Of a DNA stretch of 64,000 bases, positions 27,680-37,255 are shown one piece after another. Both the position numbers and the translations under genes were made by a program. Source of the DNA: Flavobacteriales bacterium (GTDB taxonomy: Bacteria > Bacteroidota > Bacteroidia > Flavobacteriales_D > Parvicellaceae); the NCBI GenBank assembly GCA_018401455.1, contig JAGYKU010000004.1:1-64000 (forward strand), in the 5' to 3' direction. The notes under the pieces are model-generated. The model worked only from the letters and a program-made list of their open reading frames with translations. It did no database searches and was not told the origin of the DNA. Each line of letters opens with the position of its first letter. Positions within the stretch are counted from its first letter, which is position 1.

Positions 27680-29260
27680 ATGCATTTTAAAAGTCTTTCA
27701 TTACTGCTAATGGTGTTCTTTTTTTCAAATATGAAAATAGTAGCACAAACTCCCAATCAGAATATTTCGAATGGAAATGTTTTTGATGGAGAACCATACA
27801 TTGCCATAAATCATAATAATCCACAACATTTAGTCGTGGCTTGGATGGGTTTTAAAGTTGGAAATTTAGTTGTCATCAAAACAAAATATTCAATGGATGC
27901 GGGAGTAACGTGGTCTCAAGAAAATTTTATTCCGCATACAGTAGCAACTTTTTCTTCGGCAGATCCTTCAGTTCATTTCGACAATAATGGAAATGTATTC
28001 GTTTGTTTTATAGATTACGACAACCAAAATTTCACAGAAGGAGCAATTTTCACTTCAAAATCTACGGATGGTGGCGCAACTTGGCAAACACCTGTTGAGG
28101 TTATTTCGCTTTTGGACTGCCCGAACAAATATTGTATTGACAGACCTTGGATGGTAATTGATAATTCTGGAGGAGCAAATGATGGCACTATTTATATCAC
28201 TTCGATGAATGCAGATCAAAATGTAATAGCACCTTACAATCCTTATTTAACAGTGAGCCTTGATGGAGGAACTTCTTATGAGATACCCAGATTTTTAGAT
28301 ACTTTGGGATATTACACTGGAAATCTTATTGCACAACCAATGCCAGCTCCAGCCGTTTCAAGTGATGGGGTTTTTTATGCAATGTATCCTAGTTATTTGC
28401 CTACACAAAGTCCTTTTGCGCATTATTATTGTGCCAAAAGTACGGACAAAGGAATTTCAATGAGTTATACCAATGCCATTCAAAGTAATGGAAGTCAAAA
28501 TGTAACTGATGTTTATGCTAAAAAAGGATATTTGTTAAAAACCAACCCAGCGAATTCAAATCATCTAGCGTTTTTTTATTTAGCGCAGGTTTCAACTGAT
28601 GCAGATATTTATATGAGAGAATCTTTGGATGGCGGAAGTACTTGGTCATCTGCCATAAGAATCAATCAAGATCCAATAGGAAATGGAGCGTTGCAAGATT
28701 TGGTTTGGGCAGATTTCGATGAAGATGGTGATTTAGCAGTGGCTTGGAGGGATAGAAGAAATGCAGGTGCATCAGGTTATCAAGTGCCATCCGAAATTTG
28801 GGGAGCCATTAGGTATAAAGACTCGTCTAATTTTTCTCAAGACTTTATGATTTCCGATGCACAAGCCATTCACGATGTAGTTTTGGAGGGAAGCGGAAAC
28901 GATTTTATGTGTGTGGTCTTGCATCAAGATATTTTATACGCAGTTTGGGGAGATGTGAGAACTTCTAAAGTAAATATTTGGTTAAACAAAATTGATATTC
29001 AAACAGGGACATCTTCCATAAGTGAAGTTTACTCCAAAAACACACTTCAATTGTTTCCTAATCCTACGCGTGACTTTTTTACCATCAAGACAGATGCACT
29101 TGAAATATCCTATACGATATATGACCAACAAGGAAAAATTTTGAACAAAAGCAAAACTTCCGACAAGAATATTGATGTATCAAATTTACCGATAGGAACA
29201 TATATCTTGGAAGTGGAAATCGATAATAAGTTATATCACCAAAAAATTGTGAAACAGTAA
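27680..29260 (+). CDS. Sialidase-fold exoenzyme with T9SS sorting domain
   Basis: 526 residues. A signal peptide ends near ...KIVAQ. Asp-box repeats (S-x-D-x-G-x-T-W) appear as SMDAGVTWS, STDGGATWQ and SLDGGSTWS, marking a six-bladed propeller. A type A sorting domain closes the protein (LFPNPTRDFF ... YHQKIVKQ). Asp boxes occur in sialidases but also in many non-catalytic propellers. The sialidase Arg triad and Tyr/Glu pair could not be assigned, so enzymatic activity is uncertain. Exported to the cell surface or medium. Confidence 0.85.
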   Translation: MHFKSLSLLLMVFFFSNMKIVAQTPNQNISNGNVFDGEPYIAINHNNPQHLVVAWMGFKVGNLVVIKTKYSMDAGVTWSQENFIPHTVATFSSADPSVHFDNNGNVFVCFIDYDNQNFTEGAIFTSKSTDGGATWQTPVEVISLLDCPNKYCIDRPWMVIDNSGGANDGTIYITSMNADQNVIAPYNPYLTVSLDGGTSYEIPRFLDTLGYYTGNLIAQPMPAPAVSSDGVFYAMYPSYLPTQSPFAHYYCAKSTDKGISMSYTNAIQSNGSQNVTDVYAKKGYLLKTNPANSNHLAFFYLAQVSTDADIYMRESLDGGSTWSSAIRINQDPIGNGALQDLVWADFDEDGDLAVAWRDRRNAGASGYQVPSEIWGAIRYKDSSNFSQDFMISDAQAIHDVVLEGSGNDFMCVVLHQDILYAVWGDVRTSKVNIWLNKIDIQTGTSSISEVYSKNTLQLFPNPTRDFFTIKTDALEISYTIYDQQGKILNKSKTSDKNIDVSNLPIGTYILEVEIDNKLYHQKIVKQ

Positions 29261-29291
29261 TAGATTCATTATTACATTTCTTAAGCAGATA

Positions 29292-30653
29292 CTAACAAAT
29301 CGCTTTAATCATATCTTGTCTGGTAATGATGTGATGTTTGTCTCCATCATAATTTACCAAAATTGCAGATACATTAGTACCAAAAAGACTAGAAATATTA
29401 GCAATTGGGGCATCACTTTTTACAATCGGGAATGCCGCTTCCATTATCGTTTTTACAGGAAGCTCTTTCAATTCTGGTTTATCTAGAAGCGCAGAAAATA
29501 ATTTTGTATCTGAAAGAGATCCAACATATTCAGCGCCATCGTTAACAGGGATTTGTGAAATTTTGTAGTGATGCATCAGTTGAATCGCTTGTGAAATAGG
29601 AGTATCTAAAGAAACCGTTACTAAGTGTTTCCCAGAGTGATCTTTGATTAAGTCCATTGCAGTGACTTTCTTTTCATCCAAAAAACCTCTATCTCTCATC
29701 CAGTCGTCATTAAACATTTTGCCCACGTATCTACTTCCATGATCGTGAAATAATACCACAATCACGTCATCTTCTTTGAAATGATCTTTGAGTTGCAAAA
29801 TTCCTTTGATTGCTGAACCAGCAGAGTTCCCGACAAAAATCCCTTCTTCTTTTGCCAATCTTCTTTGATATACAGCAGCGTCTTTATCAGTCACTTTTTC
29901 AAATCCATCAATCACACTAAAATCTACGTTTTTGGGAAGAATATCTTCTCCAATTCCCTCAGTGATGTATGGATAAATTTCATTTTCATCAAATATACCT
30001 GTTTCGTGGTATTTTTTGAATACAGAACCATACGTATCAATTCCCCAAATTTTGATGTTTGGATTTTTTTCTTTTAGATATTTTCCTACTCCAGAAATAG
30101 TTCCACCTGTACCAACACCCACTACAAAATGAGTAATTTTTCCTTCTGTTTGTTCCCAAATTTCAGGACCAGTACTCAAATAATGCGCTTTGGTATTAGA
30201 AGGATTGTCATATTGATTTACATACCAAGAATTTGGAATTTCCGTTGCCAATCTTTTAGAAACACTGTAATAAGATCTAGGGTCAGTAGGAGCCACATTA
30301 GTAGGGCAAACATAAACTTCTGCACCCACAGCTCTTAGAATATCCATTTTCTCTTTACTTTGCTTGTCGCTCAAAACACAAATCAACTTATAACCCTTAA
30401 TTATACAAGCCAAAGCCAATCCCATTCCTGTATTTCCTGAAGTACCTTCAATAACTGTTCCTCCAGGTTTTAATCTTCCATCAGCCTCAGCATCTTCAAT
30501 CATTTGCAGCGCCATTCTGTCTTTTACAGAGTTCCCCGGATTGGTCGTTTCTACTTTTGCCAACACAAGACCTTTCACATCCTGACACATTTTATTGATT
30601 TTGACAAGAGGTGTATTTCCAATGGTTTCGAGAATGTTGTTGTAATATTTCAT
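29292..30653 (-). CDS. cbs: Cystathionine beta-synthase
   Basis: About 453 residues from the Met of MKYYNNILETIGNTPLVKI; a Met ten codons upstream (30683) is possible. A fold-type II PLP domain carries Lys in NPGNSVKDRM, the substrate loop EGTSGNTGMGLA and the PLP phosphate cradle GTGGTISG. A C-terminal pair of CBS domains (about 325-453; ALIKDHSG-like start DLIKDHSGKHLV) may bind adenosyl ligands. It condenses serine or an activated serine with homocysteine, or acts as cysteine synthase. CBS domains favour the cystathionine assignment. It converges with the T9SS propeller gene. Confidence 0.9.
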   Translation of the reverse strand: MKYYNNILETIGNTPLVKINKMCQDVKGLVLAKVETTNPGNSVKDRMALQMIEDAEADGRLKPGGTVIEGTSGNTGMGLALACIIKGYKLICVLSDKQSKEKMDILRAVGAEVYVCPTNVAPTDPRSYYSVSKRLATEIPNSWYVNQYDNPSNTKAHYLSTGPEIWEQTEGKITHFVVGVGTGGTISGVGKYLKEKNPNIKIWGIDTYGSVFKKYHETGIFDENEIYPYITEGIGEDILPKNVDFSVIDGFEKVTDKDAAVYQRRLAKEEGIFVGNSAGSAIKGILQLKDHFKEDDVIVVLFHDHGSRYVGKMFNDDWMRDRGFLDEKKVTAMDLIKDHSGKHLVTVSLDTPISQAIQLMHHYKISQIPVNDGAEYVGSLSDTKLFSALLDKPELKELPVKTIMEAAFPIVKSDAPIANISSLFGTNVSAILVNYDGDKHHIITRQDMIKAIC

Positions 30654-30726
30654 ATGAGGATTTTCTAATTTAATTTTTGACAAAAATACATTTTATTATG
30701 GTTTTTGGGGTGTCATTTATCAAAGT

Positions 30727-31476
30727 TTATTCTTTTCTTAATGAATAAACTTTACATTTAATGGGATAAATAATTGAATCTTTAACTTTTAAATTTTGAT
30801 CTACACGCCAATCTTTTCCTCTGCAACAAGTCACTTTTTGATGGTAACAAATCAAAGAATCTTCTGATTTTACAGAAACATTCAAAAGGTCTATTTCCTC
30901 TGATTCGATATAATAATCTTCCCCAAGTTCTGTATCTTCTTCAATTGAAGTGTAAAAACCTTCAGTTCCCAAATTCAAAGCAGTATTAAACGTACCGTCA
31001 AGGTTGTAATTCAAAATCCATAAGTCTTGAAATTCTCCTTTTTCATCCTCTGTTTTTTCAATGATAGAAAGACAAATTAGAACGTTTTTTTTAGTTTCAA
31101 TTTTAAAATTGGCATTGATTTTAAATATGCATGTGTCCTTCATTTTCCACCAATTGTCTTCTATAAACTGAGACAGTTCTGTATGTGGTGCAGCAAGAAT
31201 CAGCCAATCCTTAACAATGCTAGAATCCAAAAGCAAAGAGGAAGTGTAATGTGTTTGCTTTGCATCTATTTCTAAAGGAAAGTTTTGTAAAGGAAAATGG
31301 TTTGTAAAAGCATCAAAAGTAGTTGTTTTTCCTTTGGGAATATTGTAATCGATTTTCGAATTAGAATCCACAAATTCTTCACTGTTTTCAACTCGATTTT
31401 CACTACAACTCCATAGCAAAATTATCACAAAACAATTTAACATATTTAGATTTATTCCTCTCATTTTTTTATTCAA
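30727..31476 (-). CDS. Hypothetical lipoprotein
   Basis: 249 residues with lipobox LLWSCSEN (Cys24). The mature part is acidic with a Cys pair (VTCCRGKDW), and no domain is recognised. It is upstream of cbs on the same strand with a 73-base gap, so co-transcription is possible but not shown. It faces the large repeat-filled gap at 31477-32641. Confidence 0.7.
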   Translation of the reverse strand: MNKKMRGINLNMLNCFVIILLWSCSENRVENSEEFVDSNSKIDYNIPKGKTTTFDAFTNHFPLQNFPLEIDAKQTHYTSSLLLDSSIVKDWLILAAPHTELSQFIEDNWWKMKDTCIFKINANFKIETKKNVLICLSIIEKTEDEKGEFQDLWILNYNLDGTFNTALNLGTEGFYTSIEEDTELGEDYYIESEEIDLLNVSVKSEDSLICYHQKVTCCRGKDWRVDQNLKVKDSIIYPIKCKVYSLRKE

Positions 31477-31535
31477 CTATTTTTCAAGTTATTTGGTTTA
31501 CAATGTATTATGTCCAACGTATTATGTCCAACGTA

Positions 31536-31644
31536 AAGTTCTAAATTTACCCTAATTTTAAAAATACATTGTACGTAAGACATTGTACCTTGTACAAAAT
31601 GTAAGTCTTAAAATCTTTTGTCTTCCAGTCTTGAATCTTTCAGT
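31536..31644. repeat. 109-bp direct repeat, unit 1
   Basis: Starts aagttctaaatttaccc and ends gaatctttcagt. It matches 31885-31993 with about four mismatches. It includes the near-palindrome acattgtaccttgtac. Confidence 0.85.
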
Positions 31645-31884
31645 CCCCCATCACCCATATTCTAATCTAACAATTTACCAATGTACCAATTATTTCATAC
31701 TTTCATATTTCTGATTTCTGATTTCATATTTCAACTTTCTAAATTTTATCTATCAACTCCGAACCACGAACTTCAAACTTAAACAGACTAACTTCCAAAA
31801 TACTTTGTACATAAGACAATTTATTATATACAAAAAAAGTCTTACAATCTTTTGTCTTGTAGTCTTTCGTCTTATTAAACCACT

Positions 31885-31993
31885 AAGTTCTAAATTTACC
31901 CTAATTTTAAAAACACGTTGTACGTATGACATTGTACCTTGTACAAAATGTAAGTCTTAAAATCTTTTGTCTTCCAGTCTTGAATCTTTCAGT
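31885..31993. repeat. 109-bp direct repeat, unit 2
   Basis: Second copy of the 31536-31644 unit, 349 bases downstream in the same orientation. Confidence 0.85.
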
Positions 31994-32070
31994 GAAAAAT
32001 ATTCTTCTGTAACAATTTACCAATTATTTCATATTTCAGTTTAACATCAAACATTATGTAATCTTTATTT

Positions 32071-32330
32071 AACCGCAAAGGACTCAAAGAATTTACGCCA
32101 AGTCCACACTTGTATAGACCGAAGCGTCTGTAAAGTTTTTTTATCTAATATCATTTTCAAATTATTAACTCTAGTTTTTAGACTTCTCCACTTCGGTCGA
32201 AGTGACAAAAACATTATCAAATTAACAACTAACCATTAACAATTAACCATTACCTAATTACTTCATTATCTATTTATCTCATTTTTCCTATTTCAGATTT
32301 CAGATTTCCTATTTCAGATTTCAGATTTCC
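32071..32330. repeat. Composite dispersed repeat, copy 2
   Basis: Same ordered modules as 14931-15215, including the hairpins tatagaccgaagcgtctgta and CACTTCGGTCGAAGTG. The core of about 90 bases from ctaatatcattttc through attaacaacta is almost identical between copies. Confidence 0.85.
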
Positions 32331-32545
32331 TATTTCAGATTTCCTATTTCAGATTTCAGATTTCCTATTTCAGATTTCAGATTTCAGATTTCAGATTTCC
32401 TATTTCAGATTTCCTATTTCTGATTTCAGATTTCCTATTTCCTATTTCCTATTTCCTATTTCTGATTTCAGATTTCAGATTTCCTATTTCAGATTTCAGA
32501 TTTCCTATTTCAGATTTCCTATTTCAGATTTCAGATTTCCCCAAC
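32282..32545. repeat. Simple tandem array (tttcagatttcctat)
   Basis: About 260 bases alternating tttcagat and ttcctatttc words in varying order. No spacers, so not CRISPR. Ends shortly before the 3' end of the oxygenase gene. Confidence 0.95.
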
Positions 32546-32641
32546 TCCCATAAACCATTGAAGTTTTTTTTTAGGTTTAATCAAGACAAGTTTTGCGTCC
32601 AGAAACTACAAACTCCGAACTCCGAACAACGAATAACAAAC

Positions 32642-33262
32642 TCAAACCCATCCATAATTAAAACTTATACTGATACGTTCTTCTTCAGCCATATTCATAG
32701 GCACTTCGTGACGAAGCCAGCTTTCCCAAAGTAAAATTTCTCCCACTTCTGGTTGCACATACACAAAACTTTTTAATTCTTCACGTGCATTGGTTTTTCG
32801 ATTAGGCGCTGCCATCATCATACTGTGGCGTGGGTCTTCAAACTTTATAGCGCTGGCTCCTTTGGGAACAGCAACGTATGTTGTGCCACTAATCACACTA
32901 TGTGGATGCAAATGCGAAGTATGAATTCCACCTTCTGGTAAAATATTAATCCAAATGGAATCTAGTTTTATTTTTTTGTCGCCTAAATCAAATTGTAGGT
33001 CTTTTACAAATGCTGCAACGTGTTTATCGATTAATTTCACCAAATCTTCAAAAATCGGAAAACGCCATCTCAAATCATCCAAAGAAGCATAACTAGTATA
33101 GCCCATATAGTTATTTTCTTCACACCACTTCTGCCCTGCTTCATCATCTTCTGCAATCACCAAACAAGAATTCTCAAGCACAATAGTGTCAGGTGCTTCG
33201 CCCAACTCTGATAATTTAGCACGATAAAGTCGGGTCACGAATAAAGAAGCAATTTTTGACAT
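32642..33262 (-). CDS. 2OG-Fe(II) oxygenase-like protein (TIGR02466 type)
   Basis: 206 residues. The motif HTSHLHPHSVISGTTYVAV supplies the facial-triad His (and nearby His), LLWESWLRHEVPMN gives the second His, and RISISFNYG the 2-oxoglutarate-binding Arg. This pattern fits the uncharacterised TIGR02466 group of putative 2OG-Fe(II) oxygenases, cytosolic and often next to T-phage-like or surface-modification genes. Substrate unknown. The N-terminal half has no recognised fold. Confidence 0.8.
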   Translation of the reverse strand: MSKIASLFVTRLYRAKLSELGEAPDTIVLENSCLVIAEDDEAGQKWCEENNYMGYTSYASLDDLRWRFPIFEDLVKLIDKHVAAFVKDLQFDLGDKKIKLDSIWINILPEGGIHTSHLHPHSVISGTTYVAVPKGASAIKFEDPRHSMMMAAPNRKTNAREELKSFVYVQPEVGEILLWESWLRHEVPMNMAEEERISISFNYGWV

Positions 33263-33390
33263 ATTTTTTGGTTTTTTGATTTAAAGGCTGAAATTCATTA
33301 TAAAAATCCAAAAAACAAAGTTTTAAGGTTGAGAAATTTTATAAAAGATATATTTTAAGCAGTTGTGATTTGATTTCTAGAAAATATTAT

Positions 33391-33429
33391 ACATTTTGTA
33401 TAATACATTTTGTATAATACATTTTGTTA
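33391..33429 (+). repeat. 14-bp tandem repeat overlapping a promoter
   Basis: acattttgtataat twice (33391-33404, 33405-33418) plus a partial third. Each unit offers a TTTG, so repeat number could alter promoter spacing. Confidence 0.85.
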
Positions 33430-33439
33430 AGTATTTTTG
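33409..33439 (+). promoter_or_regulatory. Bacteroidota-type promoter of the AAA ATPase gene
   Basis: TTTG (33409-33412), 19 bases, TATTTTTG (33432-33439); ATG 21 bases on at 33460. A close match to the -33/-7 consensus. Confidence 0.65.
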
Positions 33440-33459
33440 CATAACAAAAAAGATAACAT

Positions 33460-34595
33460 ATGAAATCAAAAACATTAAACCCCTTTATATCTTCAGGTTA
33501 TGTTGCGCCAAATTATTTTTGCGATAGAGAGGAAGAAAGTAAACTACTTACTGAAATGATGCTAAATGGCACGAATGTAACGCTATTTGCTGTAAGAAGA
33601 CTAGGTAAAACTGGTTTGATTCACCATGTTTTTTTTCCTTTCCAAAACAGCAAAGAAATTGTTTGCATCTATGTTGATATACTTTCTACTGAGAATATCA
33701 CTTCTTTTACAAACAAAATAGCGACTGCTGTTTATAATAAATTTCCACCTCAAAATAGTCTTGGAAAAAAAATAGTTGAACTATTCAAACGGTTTCGACC
33801 TGTAATAAATTATGATGAATTGACTGGTTCACCTTCTTTGAGTTTAACTATTGAAACACAAGCCCAAAAAGAACAAACAATTGGTAATATTCTAAATTTT
33901 CTTGATAAACAAGGAGTGAAAGTTGTTTTTGCAATTGATGAATTTCAACAAATTTTGACTTATCCAGAGTCCAATACTGAAGCCATTTTGAGAACATACA
34001 TACAGCAGTTACAAAACACCTCATTTATTTTTTGCGGAAGTAACCAAAAGATGATGCACGAAATTTTCAATTCGGCAAAACGTCCATTTTTTGCAAGTTG
34101 TACCAATATGAGTTTGGATCCCATAGACGAAAAATATACAAAGATTTTATAAAAATAAATTCAAAGAAGAAGAGAGAAATTGATGAAGAATGCTTAAATT
34201 TCATTACCAGTTGGACTAAACTACATACTTTTTATACACAACATTTGTGTAACAAACTTTTTAACCAACACAAAAAGAAAAACACATTAGAGGATGTGCA
34301 TGAGGTTGCTTTTTCTTTGTTGAAAATTAATGATAATAACTTTTTTCAATATAAAAATTTTCTTACTGAAGCACAATGGAGTTTATTATGCGCTATAGCT
34401 AAAGAAGAACAAATTTTTCAACCTACTGCAAGGAAATTTATTCAAAAACATAAGTTAGGTACACCAGCCTTGGTAAAAAGAGGTTTAGATGCTTTAATTA
34501 AAAAAGAATTAATATATCATAATACTGCAGTAGAAAAGCCTTACTTCGAAGTCTATGACAAATATTTAATGCGTTGGATTCAGTCAAAATATTAA
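33460..34595 (+). pseudogene. AAA ATPase with a frameshift
   Basis: The first frame (33460-34152, 230 residues) carries Walker A RRLGKTGLIHH and Walker B VVFAIDEFQQI, then SFIFCGSNQKMM (sensor 1), before stopping after PIDEKYTKIL. The second frame (from about 34128 to 34595) continues with KIYKDFIKINSKKKREIDEE and a C-terminal winged-helix-like part (LVKRGLDALIKKELIYHN). Removing one frame step in the run of five A at about 34126-34130 restores one ATPase of about 378 residues of the STAND-like/PF01637 type, often found in accessory or defence contexts. The frameshift is in a homopolymer, so error, decay or programmed slippage are all open. Confidence 0.75.
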
Positions 34596-34607
34596 AACAT
34601 TTACTAC

Positions 34608-34634
34608 GGTCCGCCAAAAGCGGATCGTTTTTAT
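34608..34634 (+). terminator. Rho-independent terminator
   Basis: CGGTCCGC, loop caaaa, GCGGATCG, then TTTTT. It ends the ATPase transcript and may also serve the convergent patatin gene. Confidence 0.8.
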
Positions 34635-35632
34635 TTTATAAAATAATCACAAGTAGCACTCCTCCCCGACTCTATAAGTTTTTGTACATCTTCTTCAGAA
34701 AGTTTTTTGATTTTGGGGCCTATGCCACAAGTACTGATAGAAATGGTGCGTTTCCAATCTTGTTCTGTGAGGGAGTTTCTGTTCAATTTCTCAATCACCA
34801 AATTGTAAAAAGCGCTGATATAATCTCTAAAATTTTCAATATTATGGGGTGCTAATTCATTGTTTTGAGATTTATCATAAACTATTTGCTCTTCTGAGTC
34901 TAATCTCAAACCAAGCGTTTCATCTTGAGCATATTTTTCATCAAATATATGAATGGGATAATTAGAGAAGAAACCACCATCTGCCATTACCCATGTTGGA
35001 ATGTTTTTGGGAGGCTTTTCATATACATTGCCTAATTCATCCATGAAAATGGCTTTGTAATAAATAGGAATAGAAGCCGAAATTCTCACAGCATCAGCAA
35101 TTCTCATTTGAGGAAAAGTCTCATAACTCAAAACTTGAAAATTCTGCAAAGACAAGTTCGTAGCAGTTACATAAAGGTTTTTGTATGGTTTACCTTCTTT
35201 TTGCAAACGGTTCAAATCTTCAAAAGTGAGATTTTCAATTCCTGTTTTCTCTTGAAGTAAGGCATTCATCCATTTCGTGATTTCCACTCCTCTATACCAA
35301 CCGAATTTTTTAATTGTTCGGGAAATTCCACCCACGAAAATACCTCTTCCATCATTAAAATCCTGAAACTTTATGGATTTTAACTCTTCCTCCAATTCTT
35401 TACTTGTATAGCCCACACAAAGCAAAGCTGCGGTAATTCCGCCAACAGATGTTCCTGCAACATTTTCAATTTCAAGAAGTAGATTCTCTTCTTCCAACAC
35501 TTCCACAGCACCACAATAGGCAATTCCTCTGATGCCTCCACCTTCCATTACCAAGTTTTTTATTTGAGAAGAACCCGGCAAAATATATCCCCAAAATAAA
35601 ATTAAAGTAAACAGATATTTTCTACTATTCAT
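34631..35632 (-). CDS. Patatin-like phospholipase
   Basis: 333 residues. A signal peptide (ends ...LPGSSQ) is followed by the patatin domain: oxyanion loop GGGIRG, nucleophile Ser in GTSVGG, and catalytic Asp in ADGGFF. It hydrolyses acyl esters of membrane lipids. The signal peptide suggests action in the periplasm or outer membrane. There is no fused POTRA/barrel part as in type Vd autotransporters; length is that of a single-domain patatin plus tail. It is convergent with the ATPase gene. Confidence 0.9.
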   Translation of the reverse strand: MNSRKYLFTLILFWGYILPGSSQIKNLVMEGGGIRGIAYCGAVEVLEEENLLLEIENVAGTSVGGITAALLCVGYTSKELEEELKSIKFQDFNDGRGIFVGGISRTIKKFGWYRGVEITKWMNALLQEKTGIENLTFEDLNRLQKEGKPYKNLYVTATNLSLQNFQVLSYETFPQMRIADAVRISASIPIYYKAIFMDELGNVYEKPPKNIPTWVMADGGFFSNYPIHIFDEKYAQDETLGLRLDSEEQIVYDKSQNNELAPHNIENFRDYISAFYNLVIEKLNRNSLTEQDWKRTISISTCGIGPKIKKLSEEDVQKLIESGRSATCDYFIK

Positions 35633-35786
35633 GTAATCTCTAACTGCATTTACATAAAAAAATTGTTTGAATTTTAGAAAATGAAACCTTTTGGCAATAT
35701 CTAAATAGATAAGTTTTTTTTAATTAGTCAGAATTCAGGTTAATGCTTATTTTTGCTTTTTGAAAATTTCACACAAAAAGTAAAAA

Positions 35787-36947
35787 ATGCCAAAATATCC
35801 AAATATCATTCATTCAAAATTGCCCAATGTAAAGACTTCCATTTTCACTAAAATGTCTGCATTAGCAAACCAACACAATGCCTTGAATCTTTCTCAAGGA
35901 TTTCCGGACTTTCCTGTGGATAATGAAATTATAGAATTGGTATATAAACACATGAAAAACGGAGCCAACCAATATGCTCCTATGCAAGGGGCTATGGTTT
36001 TAAGAGAAGCCATCAGTGAAAAAATTGAAAAATTATACCAACTCAAATACTGTCCAGAAAAAGAAATAACGATAACCGCTGGTGCTACTGAAGCAATTTA
36101 CAGCACCATAGCCGCTTTTACAAAAGAAGACGATGAAGTAATCATTTTCACCCCTGCTTACGATTGTTATGACCCAACAGTAAAACTTCATGGAGGAAAA
36201 TCAATTTTTGTGCAACTTTCATCCAAAGACTACAGTATTGACTGGGCTTTGGTAAAAAAAGTCATTTCTCACAAAACCAAAATGATCATCATTAATACTC
36301 CGCATAATCCAACAGGAAGTATTTTGTCTTCAAAAGACATGATAGAGCTTGAAAAACTAGTCTCAGGTTCGGAAATCATTGTTTTGAGTGATGAAGTTTA
36401 TGAGCATATTATTTTCGACCAAAAAGCACATCAAAGTGCTTGTAGATTTCCTAAGTTAGCAAATCAAACTTTGGCAGTGTTTTCTTTTGGCAAGACTTTT
36501 CATGTTACTGGATGGAAATTGGGTTATATCGTTGGTCCAGAAAACTTGATGAGTGAATTTAGAAAAGTGCATCAATTCAATGTTTTTTCATGCAACAATC
36601 CTATTCAACTTGCTGTAGCGGAATATTTACAAAATGAAAATAACTATAATAGTTTGCAATCATTTTATGAGCAAAAAAGAGATACCTTTTTAAATGCTAT
36701 TAAAGGAAGTAAATTTGAACCTTTACAATGTTCGGGCACTTATTTTCAATTGTTGTCCTACAAAAATATAAGCAAAGAAAAAGATATAGACTTTGCAGAA
36801 AGACTCACCAAAGAATTTGGCATTGCCAGTATTCCTATTTCTGTGTTTTATAATTCACAAATTGATGATAAAGTTTTAAGGTTTTGCTTCGCAAAAGAGG
36901 AAGAAACAATAATAAAGGCTGGACATCTTTTGAAGTTAATTGTTTAA
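35787..36947 (+). CDS. Class I/II aminotransferase (methionine/kynurenine type)
   Basis: 386 residues. Fold-type I PLP enzyme: LSQGFPDFP near the N-terminus, NTPHNPTG, LSDEVYEHI (Asp/Tyr contacts to the pyridine ring) and the Schiff-base Lys in SFGKTFHVTGWKLGY (about residue 236). The sequence resembles the YbdL/kynurenine-oxoglutarate transaminase group that uses methionine, glutamine or kynurenine as amino donor; the exact substrate cannot be read. It stands alone, with the phospholipase gene divergent. Confidence 0.88.
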   Translation: MPKYPNIIHSKLPNVKTSIFTKMSALANQHNALNLSQGFPDFPVDNEIIELVYKHMKNGANQYAPMQGAMVLREAISEKIEKLYQLKYCPEKEITITAGATEAIYSTIAAFTKEDDEVIIFTPAYDCYDPTVKLHGGKSIFVQLSSKDYSIDWALVKKVISHKTKMIIINTPHNPTGSILSSKDMIELEKLVSGSEIIVLSDEVYEHIIFDQKAHQSACRFPKLANQTLAVFSFGKTFHVTGWKLGYIVGPENLMSEFRKVHQFNVFSCNNPIQLAVAEYLQNENNYNSLQSFYEQKRDTFLNAIKGSKFEPLQCSGTYFQLLSYKNISKEKDIDFAERLTKEFGIASIPISVFYNSQIDDKVLRFCFAKEEETIIKAGHLLKLIV

Positions 36948-37134
36948 TTCATAATAAAAAATTCTGATACTCCAAACACGTCACACCTCCTTTTTTTAAT
37001 ATCATAATTTATCAACTATTTCTAAAATTCTAATTTGGCATCCTAAAAAAGTAGCAAACATCAACTACAAGACAACATCAAGTTAATGCTTCTTTTAATT
37101 TTCAAATTACACAAAAAGTTTCCTTAAAAAAACT

Positions 37135-37165
37135 TTTGCCGTTAACTTTATTATCAATACCTTTG
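37135..37165 (+). promoter_or_regulatory. Promoter of rpsA
   Basis: TTTG (37135-37138), exactly 19 bases, TACCTTTG (37158-37165). A perfect -33/-7 match, giving a leader of about 85 bases before the ATG at 37256, which could host S1 autoregulation. The rest of the gap 36948-37134 shows nothing else. Confidence 0.85.
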
Positions 37166-37255
37166 CAGCCCAATTAAAAAAGACAGGCGGTTCTGTTAAT
37201 ATAAATAACTCTCAATGATAACCGATAATTGAGATACAAGTAATACATTGCCAAA

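Larger units (their letters stand above)
31477..32641. repeat. 1.2-kb gene-free block built from repeats
   Basis: Contains tattatgtccaacg words (about 31506-31535), a 109-bp direct repeat (31536-31644 and 31885-31993), words such as tcttttgtcttgtagtc, the second composite repeat (32071-32330), and a long cagatttcctatttc array (32282-32545). I find no gene on either strand. Confidence 0.85.

Noticed and set aside
32282-32545. Possible CRISPR array
   Set aside because: Short words repeat without unique spacers and without fixed period.
33437-33446. TTGCATAAC as left box matching the GTTATGCAA core at 26494
   Set aside because: It overlaps a good promoter, has no arms, and would imply a 7-kb cassette; chance match.
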